DNA of 64,000 nt, taken from positions 62,001 to 126,000 of the forward strand of contig NZ_JADGLL010000003.1 in the NCBI RefSeq assembly GCF_015235415.1, written 5' to 3'. The translations under genes were made by a program, and so were the position numbers. The notes below the pieces were generated by a model. The model saw only the letters and a list, made by a program, of their open reading frames with translations. It did not search any database and was not told the origin of the DNA. The stretch is from Microbacterium paludicola. GTDB lineage: Bacteria > Actinomycetota > Actinomycetes > Actinomycetales > Microbacteriaceae. Positions 17,301 to 25,288 of the stretch are shown here, one piece after another; the stretch's first letter is position 1; each line of letters opens with the position of its first letter.

Positions 17301-17775
17301 GCGCGAGACGTACGGCGACCTGTCCGTGCTCAACACGGCCGACTATCTCTACGGCCTCGAGCAGGGCGGCGAGCACGTCGTCGAGATCGAGCGCGGTGTG
17401 CAGCTGCATGTCGGCCTCGAAGCGATCGGCGAGCCGGACGAGAAGGGCATCCGGTCGGTCATGGCCACGCTCAACGGGCAGCTCCGCCCGGTCTCGGCGC
17501 GCGATCGCAGCATCGACGTCGAGGTGCTCGCGGCCGAGAAGGCCGACACCTCCCGGCCCGGCCAGGTCGCGGCCCCGTTCTCGGGTGTCGTGACCCTCAA
17601 GGTCGCCGTCGGCGACCGCGTCGAGGCCGGCCAGGCGGTCGCCTCGATCGAGGCCATGAAGATGGAGGCGGCGATCACCACCGCGGAGGGCGGCGTCGTC
17701 GAGCGCCTCGCCATCGCGCCGACCCAGCAGGTCGACGCGGGTGACCTTTTGGTCGTCGTCAGCCCCGCCAAGTAA
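14368..17775 (+). CDS. pyc: Pyruvate carboxylase
   Basis: Biotin-dependent anaplerotic enzyme converting pyruvate, bicarbonate and ATP to oxaloacetate. At 1135 residues it is the full single-chain form. Biotin carboxylase spans about 1-450 (KILVANRGEIAIRAFRAA, the ATP-grasp loop AGGGGRGMR, EMNPRIQVEHTVTE). The carboxyltransferase domain spans about 520-800 (TFRDAHQSLLATRVRT, the metal-binding HVHTHDTPGGQ), then the tetramerisation region. The biotin carrier domain covers the last 75 residues, with the biotinyl lysine K1098 in EAMKME. ATG 14368 follows GGAAGGACC. It is monocistronic by layout and diverges from parA. Confidence 0.98.
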   Translation: MFSKILVANRGEIAIRAFRAAYELGARTVAVYPYEDRNSLHRLKADEAYRIGEEGHPVRAYLNVDEIVRVAVESGADAIYPGYGFLSENPELAAKAAAAGITFIGPSSTVLEMAGNKVTAKEHAIKAAVPVLRSTEASDDVDALVAQADEIGFPVFAKAVAGGGGRGMRRVETKEELAPALAEAMREAESAFGDPRMFLEQAVVRPRHVEVQILADKTGATVHLFERDCSVQRRHQKVIEIAPAPNLDDATRADLHRYAVAFAESIGYENAGTVEFLLETAGERAGEVVFIEMNPRIQVEHTVTEEVTDVDLVQSQMRIAAGESLADLGLQQDQIQLRGAALQCRITTEDPSQGFRPDTGKITTYRSPGGAGIRLDGGTTAAGSQISPHFDSMLAKLSVRGRDFGAAVARARRALAEFRIRGVATNIPFLQAVLDDPAFVAGDLSTSFIDERPQLLQGRVSKDRGSKILNWLVDVTVNKPHGENPMSFAPAVKLPAVDLSTPAPAGSRQRLQELGPEGFARALREQTALAVTETTFRDAHQSLLATRVRTRDLVAVAPHVARLTPQLFSVEAWGGATYDVALRFLAEDPWERLDKLREALPNVAIQMLLRGRNTVGYTPYPTEVTDAFVREAAASGIDIFRIFDALNDVSQMRPAIDAVLATGTSVAEVAVCYTGDLLNPAEDLYTLDYYLRLAEQIVDAGAHILAIKDMAGLLRPAAAAKLVSALRERFDLPVHVHTHDTPGGQLATLLAASAAGADAVDAASAPMAGTTSQPSLSALIAALAHTERDTGIDLQAVSDLEPYWQAVRQQYRPFESGLDGPTGRVYKHEIPGGQLSNLRQQAIALGLADDFELIEDMYAAANDILGRVPKVTPSSKVVGDLALHLAAVKADPADFAENPHKYDVPDSVVGFMAGELGDLPGGWPEPFRSKVLAGRDVKIGVTPLAADDQAALDGDSATRRSTLNRLLFPQPTKAFESARETYGDLSVLNTADYLYGLEQGGEHVVEIERGVQLHVGLEAIGEPDEKGIRSVMATLNGQLRPVSARDRSIDVEVLAAEKADTSRPGQVAAPFSGVVTLKVAVGDRVEAGQAVASIEAMKMEAAITTAEGGVVERLAIAPTQQVDAGDLLVVVSPAK

Positions 17776-17784
17776 TCTTGGGGG

Positions 17785-17800
17785 GCCCGGGCGACCGGGC
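17785..17800 (+). terminator. Weak hairpin after pyc
   Basis: GCCCGG/CCGGGC 6-bp stem with a 4-nt loop, 9 bp after the pyc stop. No T run follows, so terminator function is doubtful. Confidence 0.3.
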
Positions 17801-17859
17801 ACCGGAGCGGGAGGGGCTCGCCCGGAGGGGAACCCGACCCCCGTTGGAGTGAAGCCGCA

Positions 17860-19893
17860 GTGGTGAAGAAGATCACGACCGAACCTGACGACCAGCCGAC
17901 GGAGGCCGACGACCACGGCGTGCTCGCCGACGCCGGGCTCGACACGACGGCCATCGGCATCATGGGGCCGCAGACCGCGCAGGTGCGCGTGCTGCTGCCG
18001 CAGGTGCTCGAGGAGCCGGATGACGAGGTCGTCGACGACGAGCTCGAGCCGGGTGACCTGCGCAGCGGGGAGATCGTGATCGAGCTCCCCGCCGAGCAGG
18101 TGGACGAGGTCGCCGAGGCCGTCGCCGAGGCCCGTGAGACGGGGGAGGACCCCGCCATCACGGGCGAGATCGTCGATGACGTCGTGGACGCCGTGCGCGA
18201 GCACCTCGCCGACAACGACGAGTCGGTGGCAGATGACGCGGTCATCGACGTTGTCGTGATCCCCGAGCAGGACGCGCCGCAGCATGACGCGGACGACGCG
18301 GATGACGCGGATGAGGACGGCGACCCGTACGGCGACGACGAGGGCGACGAGCGCGAGGAGCTGCGCGCCGAGGATGCCCTCGTGGAGGACGAGCCGATCT
18401 CCGAGTCGGAGGATTCGGACGACGCCGATGAGCCGGAGTTCGTCGAGGACGTCCCGGCCGCCGAGGCGACGGTCGCCCCCGAGGCCGCGGATGACGAGAC
18501 GGTCGAGGAGCAGCCCGTCGAGCCGGCGAAGCCCGTCGACAGCTGGCGCATGGCTGCGGCCGAACTCGCCGCCGAGCACGCGAAGACGGCTCCTGCCACC
18601 GAGCCGCAGGATTCGCCCGAGGAGGACGAGTCCGAGCAGGACGAGATCGATGGCGGCCCCGTCGAGGACGAGCTCGACACCGCGAGCGACGGCCCCGAGG
18701 CGGAGACCGAGATCGATGCCGAGGTCGACGCTGAGCACCCGGCCGAGGCCGAGCAGGGGGCGGATGAGGGCGGCGCGCCCGCGCCGTCCGCCGTCGACAA
18801 GGCGAAGTCGTACGCCCGGATCTGGGCTGAGGAGTCGGCGGTGGCCCGTGGCGCCTCCACGGACCTCGAGACCACGAGCACGCAGCAGACGACAGGAGCG
18901 ATGACGATGACCGCGCGACGCCTAGAGGATCTCGGCAAGAACGCGGAGCGCGAGTCCAGCGACCTGCTCACGGCCGACCGCGTGCTGAACCCGCACCGGA
19001 CGTCCCGGCCCGTTCCCGAGGGCGCGTGGAGCGAGTTCGTCTACGGCCTCACCGGCGGCCGGCTGAACCTTGGCGACAGCCGCAAGGTGCGCGCTCGCAA
19101 GGCGCTCGAGGCCCGCGTCGCGGCGCCCCTGTCGGGCGAGACGCGTTTTGTGCCGGTGCTCAGCCGCAAGGGCGGCGTCGGCAAGACGACGGTCACGACG
19201 CTGCTCGGCATGGCGCTCGCGGACGGCCGCGAGGACCGCGTGATCGCCATCGACGCGAACCCCGACCGCGGCACGCTCGCCGACCGGATCGGCAAGCGCA
19301 CGGACAAGACCGTGCGCGACCTCGTGCACAAGGCGGGGGAGATCCGCGGCTTCAACGACATCTCGAGCTTCGTCGCCCGCGACGAGACCCGTCTCGACGT
19401 GCTGGCGTCCGACCCGGATCCGCGGATCGCCGAGGCCTTCGGCGAGGACGACTACCGCCGCGTCGCCGACGTCGCCGAGCACTTCTACTCGCTGGTGCTC
19501 ACCGACACCGGCACGGGGATCATCCACTCGGTGATGGGCGCCACACTGACGCACGCCGACCAGCTGATCATCGTGACGGGCCTGAACCTCGACGAGGTGC
19601 GCCTGGCCTCCGAGACCATCACCTGGCTCGAGTCGAACGGCTACGAGGAGCTTGCGCGCAATGCGATCGTCGTGCTGAACCAGCAGTCGGAGGGAACGCC
19701 CATGGTGCGCCTGAGCGAGCTCGAGACGCACTTCGGCAGCCGCGTGCGATCGGTCGTCCACCTGCCGTACGACCGCGCCCTCGCGACCGGTGCGGCCATC
19801 GTCTACCGCGAGCTGCAGCCCGCCACGCGCGAGGCCGCCCGCGACCTCGCCGCCCGCGTCGTCGACGGTCTGCGAGAGGGCCGCTCGGCGTGA
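17860..19893 (+). CDS. EspI-like MinD/ParA ATPase with long acidic N-terminal region
   Basis: A 677-residue protein in two parts. Roughly residues 1-330 are extremely rich in Asp and Glu with Ala, Pro and Val, apparently disordered, and contain short repeated DDAD/DEDE-type runs. The C-terminal half is a MinD/ParA-class ATPase with Walker A KGGVGKTT (about residues 437-444), [16 protein letters not shown], and [15 protein letters not shown] as the Walker B region. The ATPase and its lead-in ([29 protein letters not shown]) resemble the type VII-linked EspI/Rv3876 group, although no esx gene is nearby. A partner or a transport role cannot be inferred. The GTG start overlaps nothing upstream. 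Its stop overlaps the def start. Confidence 0.85.
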   Translation: MVKKITTEPDDQPTEADDHGVLADAGLDTTAIGIMGPQTAQVRVLLPQVLEEPDDEVVDDELEPGDLRSGEIVIELPAEQVDEVAEAVAEARETGEDPAITGEIVDDVVDAVREHLADNDESVADDAVIDVVVIPEQDAPQHDADDADDADEDGDPYGDDEGDEREELRAEDALVEDEPISESEDSDDADEPEFVEDVPAAEATVAPEAADDETVEEQPVEPAKPVDSWRMAAAELAAEHAKTAPATEPQDSPEEDESEQDEIDGGPVEDELDTASDGPEAETEIDAEVDAEHPAEAEQGADEGGAPAPSAVDKAKSYARIWAEESAVARGASTDLETTSTQQTTGAMTMTARRLEDLGKNAERESSDLLTADRVLNPHRTSRPVPEGAWSEFVYGLTGGRLNLGDSRKVRARKALEARVAAPLSGETRFVPVLSRKGGVGKTTVTTLLGMALADGREDRVIAIDANPDRGTLADRIGKRTDKTVRDLVHKAGEIRGFNDISSFVARDETRLDVLASDPDPRIAEAFGEDDYRRVADVAEHFYSLVLTDTGTGIIHSVMGATLTHADQLIIVTGLNLDEVRLASETITWLESNGYEELARNAIVVLNQQSEGTPMVRLSELETHFGSRVRSVVHLPYDRALATGAAIVYRELQPATREAARDLAARVVDGLREGRSA

Positions 19894-20381
19894 CCGCCCG
19901 CGAGATCCGCCTGTACGGCGACCCGGTGCTGCGCACGCCCGCCGCCGAGATCGAGACGATCGACGAGGGCATCCGCGCGCTCGTCCAGGACCTGCTCGAC
20001 TCCGTGGCGCTTCCCGGACGCGCCGGCGTCGCCGCCCCCCAGATCGGGGTGGGCCTGCGTGCGTTCAGCTACAACGTCGACGAGAAGATCGGCTACATCC
20101 TGAATCCGCGCATCGTCGAGGTGCGCGGCGAGCCCGAGCTGACGGGCGAGGGCTGCCTGTCGGTGCCGGGCCTGTGGCACGACACCCCGCGCCACCCGTA
20201 CGCGCGGGTCGAGGGCATCGACCTCGACGGGCAGCGCGTCGTCCTGGAGGGCGAGGGGCTCATGGCGCAGATGCTGCAGCACGAGACCGACCACCTCGAC
20301 GGCGTCGTCTACCTCCACCGCCTCACCAAGGAGGAGCGCGCCAAGGCCATGAAGGCCGTCCGCGAGTCCGACTGGTTCTGA
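19890..20381 (+). CDS. def: Peptide deformylase
   Basis: Metal-dependent hydrolase of 163 residues that removes the N-formyl group from nascent proteins. The three active-site motifs are present: [12 protein letters not shown] (motif 1, with GVAAPQ in place of the common GLAAPQ), EGCLSVPG (motif 2, metal-ligand cysteine) and QHETDHLDG (motif 3, two metal-ligand histidines and the catalytic glutamate). GTG 19890 overlaps the stop of the upstream ATPase gene, so the two are coupled. No fmt gene is adjacent. The downstream region contains a G14 tract. Confidence 0.96.
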   Translation: MTAREIRLYGDPVLRTPAAEIETIDEGIRALVQDLLDSVALPGRAGVAAPQIGVGLRAFSYNVDEKIGYILNPRIVEVRGEPELTGEGCLSVPGLWHDTPRHPYARVEGIDLDGQRVVLEGEGLMAQMLQHETDHLDGVVYLHRLTKEERAKAMKAVRESDWF

Positions 20382-20387
20382 GATGTT

Positions 20388-20408
20388 CCCCCTCCGCTTC
20401 GGGGGGGG
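20388..20408 (+). terminator. Hairpin merging into a G14 homopolymer after def
   Basis: CCCCCTCCG-CTT-CGGGGGGGG forms a 9-bp stem with one G-T wobble, 7 bp after the def stop. The 3' arm continues as an uninterrupted run of 14 G (20401-20414). Confidence 0.5.
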
Positions 20409-20414
20409 GGGGGG
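20401..20414 (+). repeat. Poly-G tract (14 G)
   Basis: Uninterrupted run of fourteen G residues at the junction between the core def gene and the Nit1C-type cluster. A second inverted repeat, GGGAGTCC (20412-20419) with GGACTCCC (20436-20443), overlaps its 3' end. Confidence 0.9.
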
Positions 20415-20532
20415 AGTCCATGGATGGGTACGTCGGGACTCCCTCCCGACGCGGCACGTCATCGTGACTCGCCGATCACGAGCCGGAACCTCTTGAGCAA
20501 GACGCCCTGGGCGACGAGGTCGCGCCCTGGGA

Positions 20533-22011
20533 TCATCCCGCTGTTCTGCCGGTCTCTGCGGCGGGATGGGGCTGGTCGTTCCGCACGGAGCGCGTGAGCA
20601 TGGCGGACCTGCGGATCTTGCCGGCCTCGTTGCGCAGCGGGCCGTCAGCCGTGTGGATGACCGTCGGCGCGCGTGCGTGGAGTCGCTGCGCGGCATAGGC
20701 GTGGACGGCATCCGCCGTGACGTTCGGATCGGAGAGGACGACGGTCGCGTGCACCACCTGGCCGAGTTCGTCGTCGGGGGCCCCGAAAGCGACAGCCTCG
20801 AGCACCGCAGGGTGCGATTCGAGAACCGCCTCGACGCTGGCGGGAGCGATCTTCTCGCCACCGCGGTTGATGAGGTCGTCGGCGCGGTCGTGCAGATAGA
20901 GGTAACCGTCCGGGTCGAGGTGGCCGATGTCCGCGAGGCTGTCCCAGCCCTTCTCGTCGCGGCGCGTGACGGCGCCGATGTACTCGTACGCGGGTGAGGC
21001 GCCGCGATGCATCCAGATCATGCCCGCGTGACCGGTGGGGAGGTCTTCACCGTGCTCGTCGCGAATGCTCACGACGGTCCCGCCGATGCCTCGACCGACA
21101 CTGCCCGGATGATCCAGCCAGTCCAGGCCGTTGATGTGGGTGAGTCCGTTCGACTCGCTTCCGGCGTAGACCTCGTCGACGCGGGCCGGACCGAGCCAGT
21201 CGAGGAAGGACCTCTTCAGCTCGATCGAGCACGGCGCCCCCATATGCAGGACGGCGCGGAGGGTCGAGAGGCGTGAGGCCTCACGAAACTCCTCCGGCAG
21301 CTGCAGGAGCCGGGACATCATGGTCGGAACGAGCAGGCCCCAGGTCGCGCGGTGCCGCTCGACGAGATCCACCCACCTGCGGGCGTCGAAGCGGCTCATG
21401 ACGATCAGGTCGTGCCCGGTCAGCAGGCCTCGGAAGGCGTACGTGAACACGGCAGAGTGCCACATCGGCCCCGCGACGATCTGGGTTGCGCGGAGGGGCA
21501 GGAACGGCGCGACGGGCTCGTGCGGGTCGAGGAGCGCGGGCGCTGCCGCGCGCACGAGCTTGGGGCGACCGGTGGATCCGGACGTCGCCACTGACTTCCA
21601 GCAGGACGATGCCAGATCCGGGAGCGGACGCGCGTCGGGCTCGACCCTCACGGTGGGCAGCCAGGGGATCCCTGCCGTCTCGGGCTTGACGCCGATCGCG
21701 GCGGCCGGCGCGCTGAGACGTTCGATCTCGGCGCGTTCGACGGAGGCGAGCGCCGAGTCGAGGGGCTGTGGCGTGCCACCGGCCCGCCAGATGCCAGCGC
21801 AGGCGATGACGAAGTCGATCCCGTTGGGGACGGACACGGCGACCGAATCATCCGGTCTCACGCCCTGACGGATGAGCGCGTGAGCCAGGCTCGTGGCGGC
21901 CCGGTCCAGCTCACGCGCCGTGAGCGCACCGCGCTCGTCGCTCACGATTCTCCGGTGCGGGTGCGCCATCGCACGCTCGCGGAGGATGCGGGAGAAGGTG
22001 AGCCTGGTCAT
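20533..22011 (-). CDS. Class I adenylate-forming enzyme (acyl-CoA synthetase-like)
   Basis: A 492-residue member of the ANL superfamily, which activates a carboxylic acid as an acyl-adenylate and usually transfers it to CoA or a carrier. Visible core motifs are SVATSGSTGRPKLV (P-loop), VYAGSESNGLT in place of YGSTE, LADIGHLDPDGYLYLHDRADDLINRGGEKIAP (hinge region with the ribose-binding Asp), and the C-terminal RNEAGKIRRSAM with the adenylation lysine. It is therefore likely active. It is the last gene of the nine-gene leftward cluster and overlaps the glycosyltransferase stop by 4 bp. The substrate is unknown. Confidence 0.85.
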   Translation of the reverse strand: MTRLTFSRILRERAMAHPHRRIVSDERGALTARELDRAATSLAHALIRQGVRPDDSVAVSVPNGIDFVIACAGIWRAGGTPQPLDSALASVERAEIERLSAPAAAIGVKPETAGIPWLPTVRVEPDARPLPDLASSCWKSVATSGSTGRPKLVRAAAPALLDPHEPVAPFLPLRATQIVAGPMWHSAVFTYAFRGLLTGHDLIVMSRFDARRWVDLVERHRATWGLLVPTMMSRLLQLPEEFREASRLSTLRAVLHMGAPCSIELKRSFLDWLGPARVDEVYAGSESNGLTHINGLDWLDHPGSVGRGIGGTVVSIRDEHGEDLPTGHAGMIWMHRGASPAYEYIGAVTRRDEKGWDSLADIGHLDPDGYLYLHDRADDLINRGGEKIAPASVEAVLESHPAVLEAVAFGAPDDELGQVVHATVVLSDPNVTADAVHAYAAQRLHARAPTVIHTADGPLRNEAGKIRRSAMLTRSVRNDQPHPAAETGRTAG

Positions 22012-23123
22012 GCTCCTCGTCCGTTCTCCGCCAGGAAGCCGTCGTAGAAGCGCTCATGCGCGCGGGCCGCGGAGCCCCATGAGTGCCGCCGGACGAGCGC
22101 CATGCCCTGGACCGCATGAGTCGACTCTTCCTCGACGAGCGCCGCATCGATCTCCGCAGCTATTTCCGCCGGGTCGGCGGCGTAGCGAACAGTGGGACCG
22201 AACACCTCTCGGATGACGGGCAGGTCGCGTGCGACGACGGGCGTGCCCGCCGACAGAGCCTCCATCGCCGCGAGACCGAATCCCTCCTTCGTGGAGACGA
22301 AGGCCAGGACCTTGGCAGCGGCGACCAGCCCGGGCAGCTGGTCGTCCTCCACGGTGCCCAGGATCGTGGGGCTGATGCCGAGGCGCCGCGCGCGAGCATC
22401 GAACCGGGCGCGGTACTCGCGATAGTCGAACAGCGTCTCCCCTCCTCCGAAGACCAAACGCAATCCGGGGTGCGCTTCACGCGCGGTCGCATATGCCTCC
22501 AGCAGGTCCAGGGAACCCTTGCGCGGTTCGATGCCGCCGAGCGCCAGCACGTAGTCGCCGAGCCGGTCGCGCCACACCGCCCGCGCCGCCGAGCCGTCGG
22601 GCCCCGCCGCCCGCCCGAACCTGGCGGCGTCGACGCCGTTCGGGATGACAGCGGGCCGGTATCCGTAGGCTGTCTCGACCTCGTCGGCCACCGCACGCGA
22701 GACGCAGATGCGGGCGGCCGGCTGGTGCACGGCCCGCTCGTGGCATGCGACTAGGCGGGGTGTCGTGAAGGCATCAAGGTGATGAATGGTCCGGATGGGC
22801 GCCGCGCCGGCGTCGAGCACGGCGTTGGTCGAGATGCAGTCCTGCGCGTGCACGATGTCCGCGGAGGAGTCGAAGGCGGCGGCGAGGGCCCGGATGGACC
22901 GCTCGATCCGGTCGCCGACCGTCTCGTCGTCGCGTGGGGCGAACGGCACGACCCGGACCCGTACGCGAGGGTCGACGGCGCGGAAGAACGCACGGTCGCC
23001 GCCGCGCCCGAGGGTCCACACCTCGACGTCGTGCCCGCGGCGAGCGAGCGCCTCCGACAGTGCGAGGGTGTGCACGACGCCGCCGCGCGGCTTGGTCGAG
23101 TAGGTGAGCTGGGCGATACGCAT
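22008..23123 (-). CDS. GT4-type glycosyltransferase, MSMEG_0565 family
   Basis: A 371-residue GT-B fold glycosyltransferase of family 4. The N-terminal domain starts MRIAQLTYSTKPRGGVVHTLALSEALARRGHDVEVWTLG, and the C-terminal nucleotide-sugar site includes ALGGIEPRKGSLDLLEAY and the E-x7-E pattern in STKEGFGLAAMEALSAGTPVVARDLPVIREV. Its start and its genomic position match the MSMEG_0565 subfamily, which co-occurs with Nit1C-type nitrilase clusters. Sugar donor and acceptor are unknown. ATG 23123 lies 34 bp after the degenerate nitrilase stop. The end overlaps the ligase start (ATGA). Confidence 0.87.
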   Translation of the reverse strand: MRIAQLTYSTKPRGGVVHTLALSEALARRGHDVEVWTLGRGGDRAFFRAVDPRVRVRVVPFAPRDDETVGDRIERSIRALAAAFDSSADIVHAQDCISTNAVLDAGAAPIRTIHHLDAFTTPRLVACHERAVHQPAARICVSRAVADEVETAYGYRPAVIPNGVDAARFGRAAGPDGSAARAVWRDRLGDYVLALGGIEPRKGSLDLLEAYATAREAHPGLRLVFGGGETLFDYREYRARFDARARRLGISPTILGTVEDDQLPGLVAAAKVLAFVSTKEGFGLAAMEALSAGTPVVARDLPVIREVFGPTVRYAADPAEIAAEIDAALVEEESTHAVQGMALVRRHSWGSAARAHERFYDGFLAENGRGA

Positions 23124-23157
23124 GGGACTCCGTGAAGGTGCGCCCGCCGCAGGAGGC

Positions 23158-24015
23158 TCAGGCGCGGGTCGTGAGACGGTAGGCGTGCTCGGCACGCTGG
23201 TGGATGTGGTCGAGTGAGCGGCGGGCGCGGGCGACGGTGGCGTGCACGTCGGCCTCGGCGACCGCGAGGCCGCCCTTCGCCCACGTCTTCGCGACGATCT
23301 CACCCGCCGGATCGACGACCTTCGCCTGCCCGAGGAAGCGCAGCCCGCCGAGCACTCCCGTCTGGTTCGACGAGACCAGGTACACCTGGTTCTCGGCCGC
23401 TCTGGCGCAGTCGTACAGGTCGAACAGGTGCGCCTGCCGGTCGTTGCGCATGCGATCCGACCGGTCGGTGACGCTCGCGGGCCACGCACTGAGGCACGCG
23501 ATCACCTCGGCACCGTCGAGGGCCAACGTACGCGCCGCCTCGGGGAAGGTCTTGTCGAAGTCGATGAGCATGCCGATGCGGCCGACGGGGGTGTCGAACG
23601 CCTCGAACACGTCGCCCGCGCGGTAGGCCTCGGACTCGCCCAGCGGCAGATGCACCTTGCGGTGGACGCCGAGAACCCCGTCGCCGCTCACGCAGACCGC
23701 GGTGTTGTACCGCACCGCCTCGCCGTCGACCACGGCGCGCTCAGAGAGCCCGACGCAGATCGTCATGTCGCCCGCGAGCGCGATGACCGACGCGATCTCC
23801 GGGCCGTCGAGGTCGACGGCCGGAGGCAGATCGGACTCCTCACCCCCCGGATGCCGCAGATCCCCGAGGTACCCGCCGATCGTGGCATCCGGGAGGACGA
23901 GGAGGTCGACGCCGCGCTCGCGCGCCTGCGCGATGATCCCCGGCAGCTTCGCGAGCGTCCGCTCGACATCGCGACCGAAATGCGCCGCGACCGCCGCCAT
24001 CGTCACCGTGCTCAT
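23158..24015 (-). CDS. Nitrilase-superfamily paralogue with altered catalytic triad
   Basis: A 285-residue carbon-nitrogen hydrolase-fold protein, closely similar along its length to the active nitrilase at 25592-26494. The superfamily uses a Glu-Lys-Cys triad. Here the Glu position is D43 (LPDATIGGYL, versus FPEAAIGGYL in the paralogue), the Lys is kept as K120 (HRKVHLPLGE) and the auxiliary Glu as E127, but the nucleophile Cys is replaced by D152 (IGMLIDFDK versus VGMQICYDK). It should not perform normal nitrilase or amidase chemistry. TACCCT 6 nt before ATG 24015 suggests its own leaderless promoter. It may be a regulatory partner or ligand-binding protein. Confidence 0.85.
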   Translation of the reverse strand: MSTVTMAAVAAHFGRDVERTLAKLPGIIAQARERGVDLLVLPDATIGGYLGDLRHPGGEESDLPPAVDLDGPEIASVIALAGDMTICVGLSERAVVDGEAVRYNTAVCVSGDGVLGVHRKVHLPLGESEAYRAGDVFEAFDTPVGRIGMLIDFDKTFPEAARTLALDGAEVIACLSAWPASVTDRSDRMRNDRQAHLFDLYDCARAAENQVYLVSSNQTGVLGGLRFLGQAKVVDPAGEIVAKTWAKGGLAVAEADVHATVARARRSLDHIHQRAEHAYRLTTRA

Positions 24016-24021
24016 CCGACC

Positions 24022-24027
24022 AGGGTA
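24022..24027 (-). promoter_or_regulatory. Putative internal -10 element before the degenerate nitrilase gene
   Basis: On the minus strand TACCCT ends 6 nt before ATG 24015, with no Shine-Dalgarno sequence. It would start a separate transcript for the last three genes of the cluster. Confidence 0.45.
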
Positions 24028-24034
24028 GAACCCG

Positions 24035-25288
24035 TCAGGCGACGCCCGCCCTCGCACGGTCCGCGACGAGCGCGGCGACGTGCTCGGCATCTCGGGCGAT
24101 CGCGTGGAACCGCCCCGATCCCCACGTGTGCAGCCAGGGCAGCCCGAGGAAATGGAAGCCGGGGACGGCGGTCGCCCCGCGCTCGTGCTGAGGGTGGCCC
24201 TCGTCGTCGAGCACGTCGAGATCGCCCAGCCACCCCCAGTCAGCCCGGAAGCCGACGGCCCAGACGATGCTGCCGATGTCCGCGAGATCGACGGTGCTGC
24301 CGCCGGGCCCCGGGCTCCAAGCCGGCTCGCGGCGGGGCTCGGCCGGGGCCGAGAGTCCCTCTCGCTCGATATAACGGTCGATGTCGTCCTTGATCGATTC
24401 GGCCACGGAGTCAGCGTGGTCGAGGTTCGCAGCGAGCGTGTCGTCGAAGCGCACGGCCCCGTCCACGACATCGAGCGCGCGACCGTGCAGGGCCATCCCG
24501 CGCAGCGCGAACTCCCGCAGGTCGATATCGCGGCCGCCGTCGCGACCCGTCACGTAGTGGTTCGTCGACTCGCGCTTGGCGAGGCCACGCGCCGTCACCG
24601 GGATGTCGTAGAGGCCCATCTCGGCGAGCCAGGTCATGCAGTCCTTGCCGCGGTAGAACCGCGCGACGCGGGGCGCGCGGCCGACGGCGAGGTGCACGGC
24701 GCGGCCCTCGATGAGGAGGTCCTCGGCGATCTGGGTGCCCGACTGGCCGGTGCCGACTACGAGCACGGGCCCGTCGGGCAGCTGGCCCGCGTTGCGGTAC
24801 TCATGAGAGTGGACCTGCGCGACGGACGCGGGAACGTCGGCGGCCCATGAGGGCACGACGGGGTCGTGATAGCCGCCGGTCGCGGAGGTGACGGTGTCGG
24901 CCGTGATGACGCCCGCCGTCGTGGCGACCGTGAAGCCGCCCTCCGGACGGTGCGTCACGCGGATGACCTCGACGCCTTCGGCGACGGGCGCATCGAAGGT
25001 GTCGGCATACGCGCGCACCCAGGCGTGCACCTCGTCTCTCGTCATGAAGCCGTCGGGGTCGGGGCCGTCGTAGGGGTAACCAGGGAGCCGGCAGTGCCAG
25101 TTCGGGGTGACGAGGGTGAACGCGTCCCACCGGCCATCGCGCCACTCGTGCGCGACCTCGCTGCGCTCGATCACGATGTGCTCGATGCCGCGGTCGACGA
25201 GATGACGGCTGAGCGACAGGCCGGCCTGCCCGCCTCCGACGATGACGGCCTCGACGTGCTCGCCGTCCACGATCTGCCGGGGGATCAC
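24035..25288 (-). CDS. Flavin-dependent oxidoreductase, MSMEG_0569 family (NitH-like)
   Basis: A 417-residue FAD/NADPH-dependent oxidoreductase of the flavin monooxygenase/thioredoxin-reductase-like fold. FAD binding is shown by VEAVIVGGGQAGLSLSRHLVDRG near the N-terminus, and NADPH binding by GPVLVVGTGQSGTQIAEDLL. WAVGFRADWGWL and the late GFHFLGLPWLHTWGSGRFHAI complete the family pattern. In Nit1C clusters the flavoprotein is essential for growth on cyanide in Pseudomonas fluorescens, though its reaction is not defined. GTG 25288 overlaps the stop of the MSMEG_0570 gene (GTGA). 19 bp separate it from the next gene start. Confidence 0.9.
   Translation of the reverse strand: MIPRQIVDGEHVEAVIVGGGQAGLSLSRHLVDRGIEHIVIERSEVAHEWRDGRWDAFTLVTPNWHCRLPGYPYDGPDPDGFMTRDEVHAWVRAYADTFDAPVAEGVEVIRVTHRPEGGFTVATTAGVITADTVTSATGGYHDPVVPSWAADVPASVAQVHSHEYRNAGQLPDGPVLVVGTGQSGTQIAEDLLIEGRAVHLAVGRAPRVARFYRGKDCMTWLAEMGLYDIPVTARGLAKRESTNHYVTGRDGGRDIDLREFALRGMALHGRALDVVDGAVRFDDTLAANLDHADSVAESIKDDIDRYIEREGLSAPAEPRREPAWSPGPGGSTVDLADIGSIVWAVGFRADWGWLGDLDVLDDEGHPQHERGATAVPGFHFLGLPWLHTWGSGRFHAIARDAEHVAALVADRARAGVA

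Noticed and set aside
13108-18738. Very long minus-strand open frame (1876 codons) opposite pyc and the acidic ATPase gene
   Set aside because: It is Arg/Asp/Leu-rich low-complexity translation caused by GC codon bias opposite real genes. It has no domain signature and covers two well supported genes.
20401-20414. Poly-G run as a phase-variation switch of a coding gene
   Set aside because: It lies outside any coding frame, between the ends of def and the ligase gene, so it cannot switch a reading frame. At most it affects termination or is a scar.
23158-24015. Degenerate nitrilase as a frameshifted pseudogene
   Set aside because: The frame is intact over the full family length and non-catalytic conserved positions are retained, so altered function is more likely than decay.
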